DNA of 64,000 nucleotides from Pictodentalium vernedei (taxonomy: Eukaryota; Mollusca; Scaphopoda; Dentaliida; Dentaliidae): assembly GCA_031216915.1 (NCBI GenBank), contig CM062294.1:388669217-388733216 (forward strand), read 5' to 3'. Positions 45,693 through 57,325 of this stretch are shown piece after piece. Below the pieces are notes generated by a model that was not told the DNA's origin, made no database searches, and saw only the letters and a list, made by a program, of their open reading frames with translations. The first letter of the stretch is position 1, and the number at the start of each line of letters is the position of its first letter. Both the position numbers and the translations under genes were made by a program.

Positions 45693-46277
45693 TTAACCCT
45701 TTGATAGTTTTGTATATCTGATGACATACGAAATCAAACAGCACATTGATTCTTTGTGGTCCTTTGTTTTGCTATTATTTTTCAATTTTTTAAAGTTTGA
45801 ACCTCAAATCCTCTTTTCTCCCAAATAGTGCTCAGTGACAACTGTTGAGCCAAACGCTATTGCAGCTTAAAATACTAATATAATCCTGTGGTCAAGACTT
45901 CTTAACTGGTTGAGTGCTAAAAGCTACTATCAGGGCTTTCAAAAAATGAGGATGCACAGCAACAGCCAACACTTTCCTTGCTTATATTTCATATTCAGTC
46001 AAACACAAATAATATTTTGTTTATATAAATTTGTTTTATAATAAATTATTGGAGGGTGCCTGGAGCACTCTCCAATAATTTGTAATAAAGCGAGTTTTGA
46101 ATAACAAATTCAGACCACCAAAAATAATCTAGCTCTCAACCAGATAATCACCAATGTGAAAAATATCTCGTTATTTGTACTTTTCGATGTTTGATGTTGC
46201 ATTTTGAAAAACGTTTAAGAAACTGAATTCCCAGTGACATTTGAACATCAGGATAATTAAAGTTTCAAAAGGGTTAA
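45693..46277. mobile_element. 0.6-kb TTAA-type MITE, second copy
   Basis: TTAACCCTTTGATAGTTTTG and AGTTTCAAAAGGGTTAA border it. It is the reverse-orientation homologue of 19463-20063, sharing TGAATAACAAATTCAGACCA and a GGAGGGTGCCTGGAGCACTC core. Confidence 0.8.
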
Positions 46278-46392
46278 AATCACTCTAGTCATGTCAGAAT
46301 TCTTTCCAACAGTTATAGCACGTAATAGAATTTCATCCAAGAATATTATGATCCTCCAAGTTTCTACTATGTTCTTGGAATAGATCAGAACA

Positions 46393-46926
46393 TTAACCCT
46401 TCACCCAAAACAAATATAAGACTATACTTTTAACTAACTAAACATCTTCTCTCTCAAAAACTTGAATAAGTTTTAATTTTTTGTCTCAAAAACATAGCTT
46501 ATGATCCCTCTTTGGATCCAGCCCATCAAGCTCATTTCAATCAGAGATCATAGGCTGTGTTTTTGAGACAAAAAATTTAAACATTAATGAAATTTGAATG
46601 GCAATTTTTGTGACTGAATAGTGCTGGACAATTTGGGTCAATATGTTTGGTAAATTGTTGAAACAAGCATAGTCTCAAATTCTTTAGAAATTACTTCAAC
46701 CCTTCATCTAACGGATCTGCCAATCGAACGTAATATACAAATTGAGTAGGTGAATAAAAAAAATTTGGAAAAATTTCAACAAAACCATACCATATGGCCC
46801 CTTCATTGAAATGAGCTTGTCAAACTCTTTCCAATGAGGGATCACCTAAGAGGGTTGTCTTGAAATGTTTTAAAATTCAAATTTGTTTCAAAATAATAAC
46901 TTTTGATATTGTATGCATCAGGTTAA
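46393..46926. mobile_element. Two adjacent TTAA-type MITEs
   Basis: The first (46393-46662) has TTAACCCTTCACCC and a hairpin TTTTTTGTCTCAAAAACATA / TGTTTTTGAGACAAAAAA, the subfamily of 47724 and 58155. The second (46695-46926) has CAACCCTTCATCTAACG and AACAAAACCATACCATATGG. Both are diverged. The following 46927-47528 holds no supported gene although its base composition looks less repetitive. Confidence 0.68.
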
Positions 46927-47528
46927 GGACAACTGATTTTACATTACTTATGGTTTTAAGACCCAAAGCAAGATTTTATTTACTTATTTCAGTATAATTT
47001 AATCATTTGCCCTGCCTCTGCATTTGATTGGTTGAAAGCATACAGCGTGAAAGTCGTCAAAATCATATAAACCAAATCCCGTAATGATTTGGAATGTCTA
47101 CACTCTGGAAGCCCTGCCCACTCAATCCAATTGTCACCGTGAAGGCGTGACGGCAGACTGATAGATGGATAACAAGCTTGTAAACAAAGATCAATGATCG
47201 ATTTTTCGTCGCCTCTAGTCAGCGAGAATATAATGATAATTTCTCGGGAACAATTGAATTTAATGAAATATACCGAAGTGGGAGACGAATAAAAGATCAT
47301 GCATCCAAACATGATTTTGGGGGATTTTTAATGATATTGTTACGTGACTCGCTAAATATCTGTTGTCTGCGATCGAAAATCAAAACAACAAACAATTTGA
47401 CAATGATTGACGTGACCTGTTTGTGGCACACTTTCCTGAGTTTGACTGTTGTCTTTTGCAAAAATTAAAAGTTTTTCGTTCACGTACACATAGTTTTTAT
47501 ATTTTAATATTACAGCCGGATTAAATTG

Positions 47529-47673
47529 TAAGAAATAACTGTTGTTTTCCTTCGGTTTATGCGATATAAACCGAAAATTTTCAGTACAAGCTTAATCATA
47601 ACTCGCGTAAGTTTGTGCTAAAAAATTTCGGTTTATATCGCATAAACCGAAGGAAAACAACAGTTATTTCTTA
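47529..47673. repeat. 145-bp inverted repeat with ~47-bp arms
   Basis: TAAGAAATAACTGTTGTTTT and AAAACAACAGTTATTTCTTA start and end perfect arms. Each arm also contains a smaller palindrome, TTCGGTTTAT...ATAAACCGAA. The loop is about 50 bp. No target duplication was found. Confidence 0.9.
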
Positions 47674-47723
47674 ATAAAAGCCAAGTTTAACATCCAAAGC
47701 GACATCTTAACTGTAACAGTAGT

Positions 47724-47966
47724 TTAACCCTTTATCCAACGTAACAACCAAAACCGGCCAGCGCTATTCAAAGAAATCGGCAATTAATTTTCATTATTTT
47801 TTTCATTTTTTGTCTCAAAAACATAGGTTATGACCCCTCGTTGGAACGAGCTCATCGAGCTCGTTGCAACGAGGGGTCATAACCTGTTTTTGAGACAAAA
47901 AATGAAAAAAATTAGTTATTCAAGAATTGAAGTGTCGTCTGCTTTTCGTGTTAGGTAAAGGGTAAA
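47724..47966. mobile_element. TTAA-type MITE, TTGTCTCAAAAACATAGG subfamily
   Basis: TTAACCCTTTATCCAACG opens it and TAGGTAAAGGGTAA closes it. The hairpin around GAGCTCATCGAGCTC has few mismatches and is nearly identical to the copy at 58155-58406. It is therefore a young insertion. Confidence 0.85.
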
Positions 47967-49159
47967 GATCAAGATTAGTCAAACAACTGATAGCCATTTT
48001 GGCTCATTTAGAAGACTTGCCACCCCCTTTACCTGGGTCATATTATAGTAAACAATGTTTGCCATCAAAGTGAATATAAACTGCTTTAGGGAGGCATGTT
48101 TTACTTGCAAACAGAACTTTTCTACTGCAGTGAACAAAACTGCTTCACTTCCCAAGTTTCCCTGAGAGAAAAATGAGTTCAAGAAATTGCCCAGCATGTT
48201 ATACTAGCATGCCCCCCTCCCCCCATCCCCCCCCCCCTCCCCCCGAGGAAAATGAGTTCAAGAAATTACCCAGACACCAGGTCCAAAAATCTTTACATCA
48301 AGAAATTTTTGTTGATTTGTGATGTAATCAAAATACTTGGGGCTCAAAAAAATATTCTGAAGTTGGTTTATCATATTGAGAGAATAAACAAGCTAGACAT
48401 ATTCACTCATCACAATTTTTTGACAGAAGGCTGTCATTTATTCTCTGCACACCACATTAGATTCAAATTTAGCAAGTGAAATGACAGGAAGTATTATTTC
48501 CACACAGCAATCAGTAATTCATTGAGTGAAAGATGTTGTATCAATGCCAAAATATCTGAAATTCCTCCTCTTAGTTTCTTCGTGCTCTCAATCCTAGGGT
48601 TCATTTGCATTATCAACCAATGGAGAACTAGGCACACAAAATGTCATGCTGATAATGTATTAGTGCGGCTAATCAGCCCACATCTACATCTAAAGAAAAT
48701 ATCTATGATCAGCCTAAATGTTACAGACATTTCCACTGACTATGTATATGTGAAAGAGAACTGAGGGGAGATGCTTATATCACCAATCTAGGGTCAGTTT
48801 GACAAATGTCAACTGGTCGAGTGCTGGAAGCCCATATTTGGGCTTTATTCTGAAGTGCAGGTGCAGCAACTTGAAGGCATCTAGATGTGCTTCATATTAT
48901 CTTTGAAGTTAAATTATTTTGTCTGTCAGGATTTGCATTGTTAAAATTAATAGGAAAGTGCCTATAAGCACTCTCCCATAAATTGTAACCAGGCAAAGAT
49001 ATGTATACAAATTTTGATTACCAAAAATAATTTAGCACTCTACACCAGTTAATACACTCCCGAGATGAAAAATCAAGGATATTCAAGGACTTTGATGAGG
49101 AATGACTTTTACCCCAAATTAATTTTATCTTATTTATAAAATATTATTTTCTTTCCCAG
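47967..49159. other. Decayed SINE2, C-rich tract, MITE core; no supported gene
   Basis: 47967-48165 resembles a decayed SINE2 (TGCTTCACTTCCCAAG). A 24-bp direct repeat (ATGAGTTCAAGAAATT) at about 48173 and 48250 brackets a C-rich tract (48211-48244). A GAAAGTGCCTATAAGCACTC hairpin core lies at 48950-49010. A plus-strand frame at 48522-48764 has no recognisable domain. Confidence 0.45.
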
Positions 49160-49375
49160 AATTGCCCATTATCAAGCTCGGCAGATATGACTTCAAGCTT
49201 GGCTGATATGATGCTAAATTTTACTGACAGGAACCCAGCTAGAGATTCCTCCTTTGTTGCGTTACTGGGCACGACCAATTTGATTGGCAAAGTTATTCAT
49301 CGAATGCAATCAGGAAAACTGGCATTGCCTGACATAAAGGAGTGGTTTAAGACTAGTTTTTGTACGAGGAATTAA
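49160..49375 (+). CDS. Putative terminal coding exon of an unidentified gene
   Basis: A pyrimidine-rich acceptor, TTTTCTTTCCCAG, is followed by 71 open codons and a TAA at 49373-49375. The peptide has mixed, non-repetitive composition (for example DRNPARDSSFVALLG and LALPDIKEWF) and does not overlap any recognised repeat. Only the sequence properties are visible: I do not recognise the family. No polyadenylation signal is evident before the SINE at 49444, and no matching upstream plus-strand exon was found. If real, it lies opposite the LRP1-like gene, perhaps within its intron. It could equally be a chance open frame behind a cryptic acceptor. Confidence 0.27.
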   Translation, partial: NCPLSSSADMTSSLADMMLNFTDRNPARDSSFVALLGTTNLIGKVIHRMQSGKLALPDIKEWFKTSFCTRN

Positions 49376-49443
49376 AGATGGCAAGAAGTAAAGATATGGA
49401 GGATAAAGAGAAGAAATAGAAAAAACAACACCAACTAAGTTTA

Positions 49444-49672
49444 TTTAATTATTGTTATTTATTGGTGTTTAAGGTAACATACTTTTGCAAAATGGCTAAT
49501 CAGGACTGCAACATGGAGCTAAAGTCATGTCCAGCCAATTGTTTATACCCATGTTGCCCATTTTGGAGGTCTTCCACTCCAGGCTTTGATGATGAGCCGT
49601 ATTTTATCAGTAAAACAGAGGTTGTTTAAAGAGTCAACAAGCAATGTCTCACTTTCTAGAGTTCCCATGGGG
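49444..49672 (-). mobile_element. SINE2 copy
   Basis: It carries the tail on the minus strand (CCTTAAACACCAATAAATAA), TTTACCTTAAAC variants and the head TTCCCCATGGGAACTC. Flanking CCAACTAAG / CAAACTAAG look like a diverged target duplication. Confidence 0.72.
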
Positions 49673-49697
49673 AAAGCAAACTAAGATTTTTCATTTT

Positions 49698-50625
49698 GGG
49701 TTGGTAGTGTCGCACGGAACAAGAATAAGATGCGAGACTGGGTAGGAAGAGGAATGGGGTTTAGGAGGATTGAAAGGGGTGGGCAGGGATTAGGCTGAGA
49801 AAGAGAGGAGGCCATGGATTAGTACATCAGGGTGACTGTGCAGAGAAGGCTCTCTGAGAGTGCTATAAGGGATTAGTGCGAGACGGTATGATAATATAGA
49901 TGGTGGAGATGTTGGAAGAAGTGGAAGTGATGAATTTGGGATTACAGGTTCTGGAAAAGGTGGAATCACTAGAACAGGCAGTATAGGAAGAAGGAGGAGG
50001 TTGTGGAGGAGGAGTTGTGTTGATGTTGGTGTTGTGGTGGTGTTGGTGATGGTGTTGAGTAGTTATGTATGTTGAAATTGAGCCATTTTATAGGACCCCG
50101 GGGCAGGACCCCGAAAGTGATGTCATGCCACGTGACTGGGCGGTCATGTTGGGTTGTCATGATAGTGCACGTGGGTGGCCATGTTATATTCTCATGATAA
50201 TAGGTAGTAGGAGTGTGTATGCACAGCGCGTGTTGTTATGGGGACACATGCTCCATCTCACCCCCAACAACCCGACAATAGATATCGAATTAATCCAAAC
50301 AACCCGACAATCTTTAGAAAACTGACCCAAACACTCCCAAAAACACTCCCAAATAAAGGTAGGATAGTATCCTTAATGAGGGTATGAGAAATATGAAGAG
50401 GTACTCATTGCGTTCATTTTCATAGCTTTCATTTTGAGACGTATGATTTTGCGCGCATCCTGCCCATTTTCACAGCTTTCTCTGCACAATCACCCTGATG
50501 TACTAATCCATGACCTCCTTTTTCTCAGCCTAATCCCTGCCCACCCCTTTCAATCCTCCTAAACCCTATTCCTCTTCCTACCCAGTCTCGCATCTTATTC
50601 TTGTTCCGTACAACACTACCAACCC
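49698..50625. mobile_element. Non-autonomous DNA transposon with ~145-bp terminal inverted repeats
   Basis: GGGTTGGTAGTGT at 49698 is inverted at 50613-50625. Similarity continues for about 145 bp (CGGAACAAGAATAAGATGCG, GGGTTTAGGAGGATTGAAAG, GGATTAGTACATCAGGGTGA) with few differences. Between the arms lie GGACCCCGGGGCAGGACCCC and GTGG-rich repeats. No target duplication could be read confidently, so the superfamily is open. The open frames inside are short. Confidence 0.85.
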
Positions 50626-51196
50626 GCCACATCCACCATATGTACCTCGCTCCATCCAACTTTTTGACCTCTTTTAACTCCACCTCATTTTTGTTCACTA
50701 TTAGTTGTTAAAATGTCAAATTAATGAACAATAAGATATTCTTATGACTAAGAAATATGCGACAAATGAGTTTTAGATGCCCAAAACAAGCAGAAACAGA
50801 GGCATTCGCCCATCCCCAAAGGCATCAGGGGACTATGGAACACTACATTTCTGGAAGCGGAGACTACGCATGTTGGTAAACATACCAACCGGATAAAATA
50901 GCACCCCTCCCCCACCACCCCCCGCCTTCACCATGTTGGGCACTGGATGATCATGGTAATGACGTCACACGATTGAGTTACCAGGATAATCCGCGTCTAT
51001 GTAACATGACTAGGTCATTCTATGATAAATCTCTGGGAGTTGGGGGGGGGGGGGGGGTGGGGGGGTGGGGGGGGGGTCTCCTCGCCTCAACCAGAGCAGA
51101 AACCTTTAGTATAAATATTACATACTTTTATGCGGCAATAAATGGTAAGTGGTAAAGTCCATCTACAATAGCTGTAACTGGAATTAGTATTCAGAA
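50626..51196. other. No gene; G-rich tract
   Basis: 51042-51077 is almost pure G with a few T interruptions, and 50905-50925 is C-rich. CACGATTGAGTTACC and nearby sequence match nothing recognised. Confidence 0.45.
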
Positions 51197-51392
51197 GTTA
51201 TAACATTATCGGTTAATTTGTTGTAACATAACGGGTTGAAAAAAGTTATAACATTATGCGTCGATTTTTATAACATAACAGGTTGAAAAAAGTTATTATA
51301 CGGAGTTTATAACATTATCGGTTGTTTACTTTTTTTTTTGTAACATTATGCGTTGGTGTTACATTATGCAGCGTTGTTACATTATCGGTTGT
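51197..51392. repeat. Degenerate minisatellite TAACATTATCGGTTG
   Basis: About ten copies of a 15-30 bp motif occur with variants TAACATTATCGGTT, TAACATAACGGGTTG and ACATTATGCGTTG, separated by variable T/A-rich spacers. It abuts the left side of the next tandem-core element. Confidence 0.75.
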
Positions 51393-52495
51393 AACAAGCC
51401 CAAATATGACCCAATGAGCTTTATTTCGACAAACTTGTATCTGCCCCCCCCCCCCCCCCCCTATGAAAGGATTGGTTCTGGATAAAAGATTTTTAAAAAT
51501 TTTTGCAAATATGCTGACTCAGCATTTTTTCGATGCCCGTTACAAAACACCTTAACATAACCGATGGCAATTATTTTTTACCATTCAGTTCTACTGGTCC
51601 TAAGGATACTTCATACCAAATAACAGCTCTCTGTTCCATGTGGTTTGGGAAATATGGGCGTTTGAAAATATTTCTATTTTTAGCTCCCAGGGTTCCCATG
51701 GGGACGCAGGAATTTTTTTTGTTTTGCATGGGTCAAGTACTTATGACCCAATAATACCACATACCAAATCAAATTTGGTTCATACCGGACCATCAGTTCA
51801 GAAAACAGAAAATCTTACCCCTCCCTTCACAAAGCCAACTAGAGGTACTGTGAGCAAGCTCACAAAGTGATACCTCCCGCACCTCAGTTGTTGCGCTTAC
51901 GAGGACACAACCATATGATGTAGCAATTGAAATGTATAAGTTAGATTATCTCCCCTTGGAAATGTCAGAACGGAATTATATTGCTTCATGCACATCTTCA
52001 TATGGAGTTCTTCCATTGTGTAAAGTTTCATGAAAATTCTTCAAACAGTTTAGGAGGAGTTGCACTTATAAGGATGGACAGATGGACAGATGGACAGACG
52101 GACAGATGGACAGGGTGATTCCTATATACCCCCCCAAACTTTGTTTGCGGGGGGTTTAAATATTGCTTCACAAACTTCGTTTGAACAAACTTGATTCTAC
52201 ACTTCAAAAGGAAGCTCCATAGCAAATATCAAGTCATTGTACACACTGGTTCTCGAGAAGAAGATTTTTAAAATATTTTGGAGCATTTTCCCCCACTCCC
52301 CCCCTATGGGGCTGGGCATGTTGAGTTGTACAAAAATGCAATGCCCCTTTGGGACCATCACTCACACAAACTTTCACTTGAATTGGCCCAGTAGCTTTGG
52401 AGAAGACCAAAACATGGTGTTGATGGATGACGGATGGACGGACGACGGACAGAGAGCGATGAGATTAGCTCAGCTTGATTTTGTCAAGATGAGCT
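51390..52495. mobile_element. Tandem-core element, 'GAGGCCCC hairpin' family, left-truncated
   Basis: One core unit with a poly-C run (51444-51461) and a right arm ending TTTTGTCAAGATGAGCTAAA are present. It is interrupted by another element at 51839-52157. Confidence 0.72.
51839..52157. mobile_element. Short element inserted in the right arm
   Basis: It begins CTAGAGGTACTGTGAGCAAG, with a GTGAGCAAGCTCAC hairpin. It ends with a (GGACAGAT)n minisatellite and a CCCCCCAAAC...GTTTGCGGGGGG hairpin. Sibling elements read AAAGCCAAATATTGC across this site, so the insertion point is known to within two bases of A. Hairpins at both ends and insertion between A's fit a Helentron-type non-autonomous element, as inference. 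Confidence 0.72.
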
Positions 52496-52599
52496 AAAAA
52501 AAACAACCGAACAAAATTTTTGTTTTGTTTTAAACTACTGTGGTTCTCTCTAGCGCCCCCTCCCCCACCCCCCCCCCCCCCCAAAAAAAAAAATAATAA

Positions 52600-53169
52600 A
52601 CAAAAAACCAAGCGAATCGAATTGAACAAACTTGAATTTGACACCCCTAGAGATGTTACATACTATATATGAAAGGACTCTCACTGGTGGATCTGAAGAA
52701 GACGAATTTTCAAGAAATTTTTTCTCAAATTGCTCTAAGTTAAACTTTGGGCTTCAATAAAAAGCCCAAATATGAACCCAGGGACCTGATTTGAACAACT
52801 TTCAATCTACCCCTCCCAGAGGTGTTGTACACCAAATATCGAAAGAATCTGACTGCTGGATCTGAAGGAGATGATTTTAAACGATAATTCCCCATATTGC
52901 ACTAAGTAAATATTTGGGCTCCCTTGGGGAACCCAAATATTAACCCAGGAACTCGATTTGAACAATTTGAACCTTACACCTCTAGAGATGTCACATACTA
53001 AATATGAAAGGATTCTCACTAGTGGGTCTGAAAAAGAAGATTTTTTAAGAAATGGTCTGATATTGCACTAAGTTAAAATTTGGGCTCCAATAAAGAGCCC
53101 AAACATTCATCCAGGGATCCCATTTGAACAAACTTGAATCTACCCCCCCCCCTCCCCCCCCCCCCCCCC

Positions 53170-53200
<31 letters not shown>

Positions 53201-54926
53201 GAGATTCTGCATACCAAATATCAAAAAAATCTGACTCGTGGATCTGAAGAAGAAGATTTTTAAAGATTATTCCCCATATTGCACAAAGTTAATATTCAGG
53301 CTCCCACCGGAAGCCCAAATATTAACCCAGGGACTCAATTTGAACAAATTCGAATCTTACACCTCTAGAGATGTCACATACCAAAAATGAAAGGATTCTC
53401 AATAGCAGGTCTGAAAAAGATTTTTTAAGAAATTTTCTCATATTGCACTAATTTAAAATTTGGGCTCCAATAAAAAGCCCAAATATTCATCCAGGAATCC
53501 CATTTGAACAAACTTGAATCTAACCCCTCTAAAGATGCTGCATACCAAATATCAAAAGAATCTGACTGGTGGATCTGAAGAAGATTTTTAAAGAATATCC
53601 CCCTTATTCCACCAAGTTAATAATCAAGCTCCCATAGGAAGCAAAATTTTAACCCAGGTTAATAATCAGGCCCCCATAGTAAGCCCAAATATTAACCCAG
53701 ATAGTCGATTTGAACAAATTCAAATCTTGCACCTCTAGAAATGTCACATACCAAATATGAAAGGATTCTCACTAGTGGGTCCGAAAAAGAAGATTTTTTA
53801 AAGAAATTTTCTCATATTGCACCAAGTTAAAATTTGAACTCCAATAAAGAGCCCAAATATTCATCCAGGGATCCCATTTTAACAAACTTGAATCTAACCC
53901 CCCTAGAGATGCTGCATACCAAATATCAAAAGAATCTGACTCATGAATCTGAAGAAGAAGATTTTTAAAGATTATTCCCCATATTGCAACAAGTTAATAT
54001 TTGTGCTTCCATAGAAATCCCAAATATTAACCCAGGGACTGAATTTGAACAAACTTCAATCTGACCCCTGTAGAGATGTTGTATACCAAGGATCAAAAGA
54101 ATCTGACTGTTTGATCTGAAGAAGACGATTTTTAAAGCTTATTCCCCATAGTGCCCTAAGTTAATTATTTGGGCTCCTCTGTTGAGCCCAAATATGAACC
54201 GAGGGGTGTCAATTTGAACACACTTGTATTTGACCGTCCTATGGATGCTGTATACCAGATATCAAAAGATTCTGATCAGCGGTTCTGAAGAAAAATTTTT
54301 TTCAATTTTTGCAAATATGCTGAGTCAGCATTTTTTCAAACGCCCCTACAAAACACCCTGACACAACCGATGGCCATTTCTTTTTTTTTAAATCCATTCT
54401 ACCAATCAAAAGGATGCTTCATACCAAATAACAGTTCTCTGTTCCATGCAGTTTGGAAAATATGGGCATTTGAATTTTTTTCTGTTTTTAGCCCCTGGGG
54501 TACCCACGGGGAACAAAAACAAAATTTCGGGTATCAATCAAGTACTTTGGACCCACTTATGCTACATGCCAAATTTGGTTCAAATCGGCCCATCGATTCT
54601 TGAAACAGAAATTTTGGGCAGAGCCCAAAATGGGTATGTGCCCACAGAGAGCCCAAATATTGATCTACCAACTTCTCTTGAACAAACTTTAATCTTCAAC
54701 ACCAAAGAGTGTTACATACCAAATATCAAGGCAATCTCTCTGGTGGTTCATGAGAAAAAGATTTTTAAATATTTTTTGGCTTTGGCATCATTGCCCAGAG
54801 CCCGAAGAAGGCAGCCGCTCCCCCAGGGATGGTTTGCGCAATATATGTTTGAATTTGGCTGAATGGCTGAGGAGAAGAAGCCAAGTGATGGCAATACCTC
54901 ACACTGACCTGCAGTCAGGTGAGCTA
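52600..54926. mobile_element. Tandem-core element, 'CACCTGAC' subfamily, copy with very long poly-C
   Basis: About nine core units (AAATTTGGGCTCCAATAAAG, ATGCTGCATACCAAATATCA) precede the right arm ending CTGCAGTCAGGTGAGCTA. The C tract at 53143-53198 is about 56 bp with one T and one G. The left hairpin end is not visible; a C/A-rich low-complexity stretch (52557-52600) lies there. 52496-52599 otherwise shows nothing. Confidence 0.75.
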
Positions 54927-56481
54927 ACAAGAGGCCCCAAGGGGCATTAATCACTCACCTGCCAAAGTGTTTCAAAGAAGTATTTGGGGTCACATTCAGT
55001 TAGACATAGTTCATCAACAATACAAAGGAACAAAGTCATGAAAGGCAAATTTTATAGAAAAACACTAAGGAATGGATTTGAACAAACCTGAACCTAACAT
55101 GCTCCCCCTGACCCCTCCCACCACTGCACATAGAGGGCCCAAATATTAAGCCAAGTACACAAATTGAAAAACTTGAATCTGATCCCCCTTCAGATGTTAT
55201 ATACGAAATGTGAAAGAATTATGACTGGTGGATCTGAAGACGAAGGTTTTTAAAGAAATGTCCTCACATTGCACTAAGTTAAACCCTGGGCTCCCATAGG
55301 TAGCCAAAATATAACCCAGGGACCCAGTTTGAACAATCTTGAATCTAACCCACCTAGAGATGTTGTATACCAAATATCAGATGATTCTAATTGATGGTTC
55401 TGGAGAAGAAGATTTTTAAAGAAATTTCCTAGTAATGCACTAAGTTTTGCACTAAGTTAAAATTTGGGATCCCACAGGGAGCCCAAATATCAACCCAGGG
55501 ACAAGGTTTGAACTTCCTAGAGATGTATACCAAATATGAAAGCATTCTGACTACAGGGTCTAAAGAAGAAGATTTTTAAAAGAATTTCTCATATTGCACT
55601 AAGTTGATATTCGGGCTCCCAGAGCACAAATATTTACCCAGGTAACCAATGAACAAACCAGAAACTGATTAAAATTCAGGCTCCCATAGGCAGCCCAAAT
55701 ACAAACCCAGGGACTGGATTTGAACAAACTTGAATCTGCACCCCCCCCCCCCCCCCCCCCCTCCCCCCTATAGATGTTGCATACCAAACATGAACAGATT
55801 ACTGGTGGATCTGAAGAAAAAGATTTTTGAAGAAACTTCCTCAAATTGCAACAAGTTGAATTTTGGGCGCCAATAGAGAGCCCAAATACTAACCCAGGCA
55901 CTCGATTTGAACAAATTTGAATCAGACCCCCCTAGAGATGTTGTATACCAAATATGAAAGCATTCTGACTGGTGGATCTGAAGAGGATTTTTAAAGAAAT
56001 TTCCTCATATTTCACTAAGTTAAAATTCGGCTCCCTAAAGACATTTCCTCATATTTCACCAAGTTAAAATTTGGGCTCCTACAGGAAGCCCAATTATTAA
56101 CCCAGGGACTCAATGTGAATGAACTTGAATCTGACCCTCACCCCTAGAGATGTTATATACCAAATATCAAAAGATTCTAATTGATGGTTCTGGAGAAGAA
56201 GATTTTTTTAATTTTGGAAAACAATTTATGGGTGCTATCAGAGTAATGCCCCTTGTGGACAACTTTATTTGAACAAACTTGAATTGACATATGATAAGGA
56301 ACATGCATATCAAATTCTTTTCAATTCGGGCCTGTGGTTTATGAGGAGAAGTCGATAATGTAAAGTTCACGATGGACAGACGACGGACGAACAAATGGAC
56401 AGCCAGACAGACAAACGGATGACGGACAACAGACAAAAGGTGATCACTTAAACTCCCCCTGACTTTCATTCAGGTGAGCTA
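54926..56481. mobile_element. Tandem-core element, 'CACCTGAC' subfamily, complete copy
   Basis: The left end AACAAGAGGCCCCAAGGGGC overlaps the right end of the preceding element by the AA of GAGCTAACAAGAGG. The right end is TTCATTCAGGTGAGCTA. It has about seven core units and a poly-C run (55741-55768). The two elements are in exact tandem, head to tail. Confidence 0.8.
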
Positions 56482-56605
56482 GAAATGCCCGCCCACAATT
56501 TTACCCAAAATGGCCTGAGGAAGAGAAGATCTACTTTGTGGGGGCCTTACAATAATAAATTTTGATAATGTGTGGGAAAAATCCCTATAAGCAAACAATA
56601 GAATG

Positions 56606-56905
56606 TTTGTTTGTTTGTTTATTGGAGTTAATGGCACTTTCAATAGTCTGGGTCAAATTGTTTCGGATGGTTTTACAAGTAGAGGAAGATGGGGTATGTG
56701 GGGAGAATCATCAAGCAATGGAGAGTAACTGCTGAGTTCTCCAAATTACTAACCTTACACAAGCAGGGTCATCATCGGTTGAATGCAAGAGTACCATTGC
56801 TATAGTACACAATGTCACCATTTAGGCAATCAGGATAAAGTGTTAGGGTCAAGGTTCAGGGACAAACTGTTGACCTTTTCAATCTCAAGTCCAACATGTT
56901 AACCA
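56606..56905 (-). mobile_element. tRNA-headed SINE (SINE1), diverged
   Basis: On the minus strand the tail is GTGCCATTAACTCCAATAAA. The body has AACCGATGATGACCCTGCTT, and the head is decayed. Confidence 0.62.
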
Positions 56906-57086
56906 GTTTCTAGGAATAGAATTTTCATAACATGAACACCACAGCTTTCAAGTAAACATTTTGACAAAACAACCAAAGCATTTATTTGAATATACTTTTC
57001 AAGGACTTTTTCTGGGAAAATCTGATTTTCTAGCACTCTGACGGGGCTGAGATTTTGGTTTTAAAATTCAGGTATATTTACCCACT

Positions 57087-57325
57087 TTTATCCCTTTGAA
57101 CTCTAGTGGTATCTTTCATGCCAGTTCAATGAAAGCACTTGGAAGAGTCTATATTCATTATTTGGGGTAGATCAATCAATATTTTCAATGTGCAGCCTCG
57201 GGGCTGCACGTTGAAAATATTGATTTATCAACCCCACACATTTACTGAACAGCCATCCTATTTAATGACGTTATGACGCATCATGTCCCTGGCCGGAAAA
57301 AGGCCACTAGGATTCAAAGGGTTAA
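57087..57325. mobile_element. TTAA-type MITE, TTTTCAACATGCAGC subfamily
   Basis: A hairpin ATTTTCAATGTGCAGCC / GGCTGCACGTTGAAAATAT sits between ATCCCTTTGAACTC and GATTCAAAGGGTTAA. The arms are nearly perfect. Confidence 0.75.
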
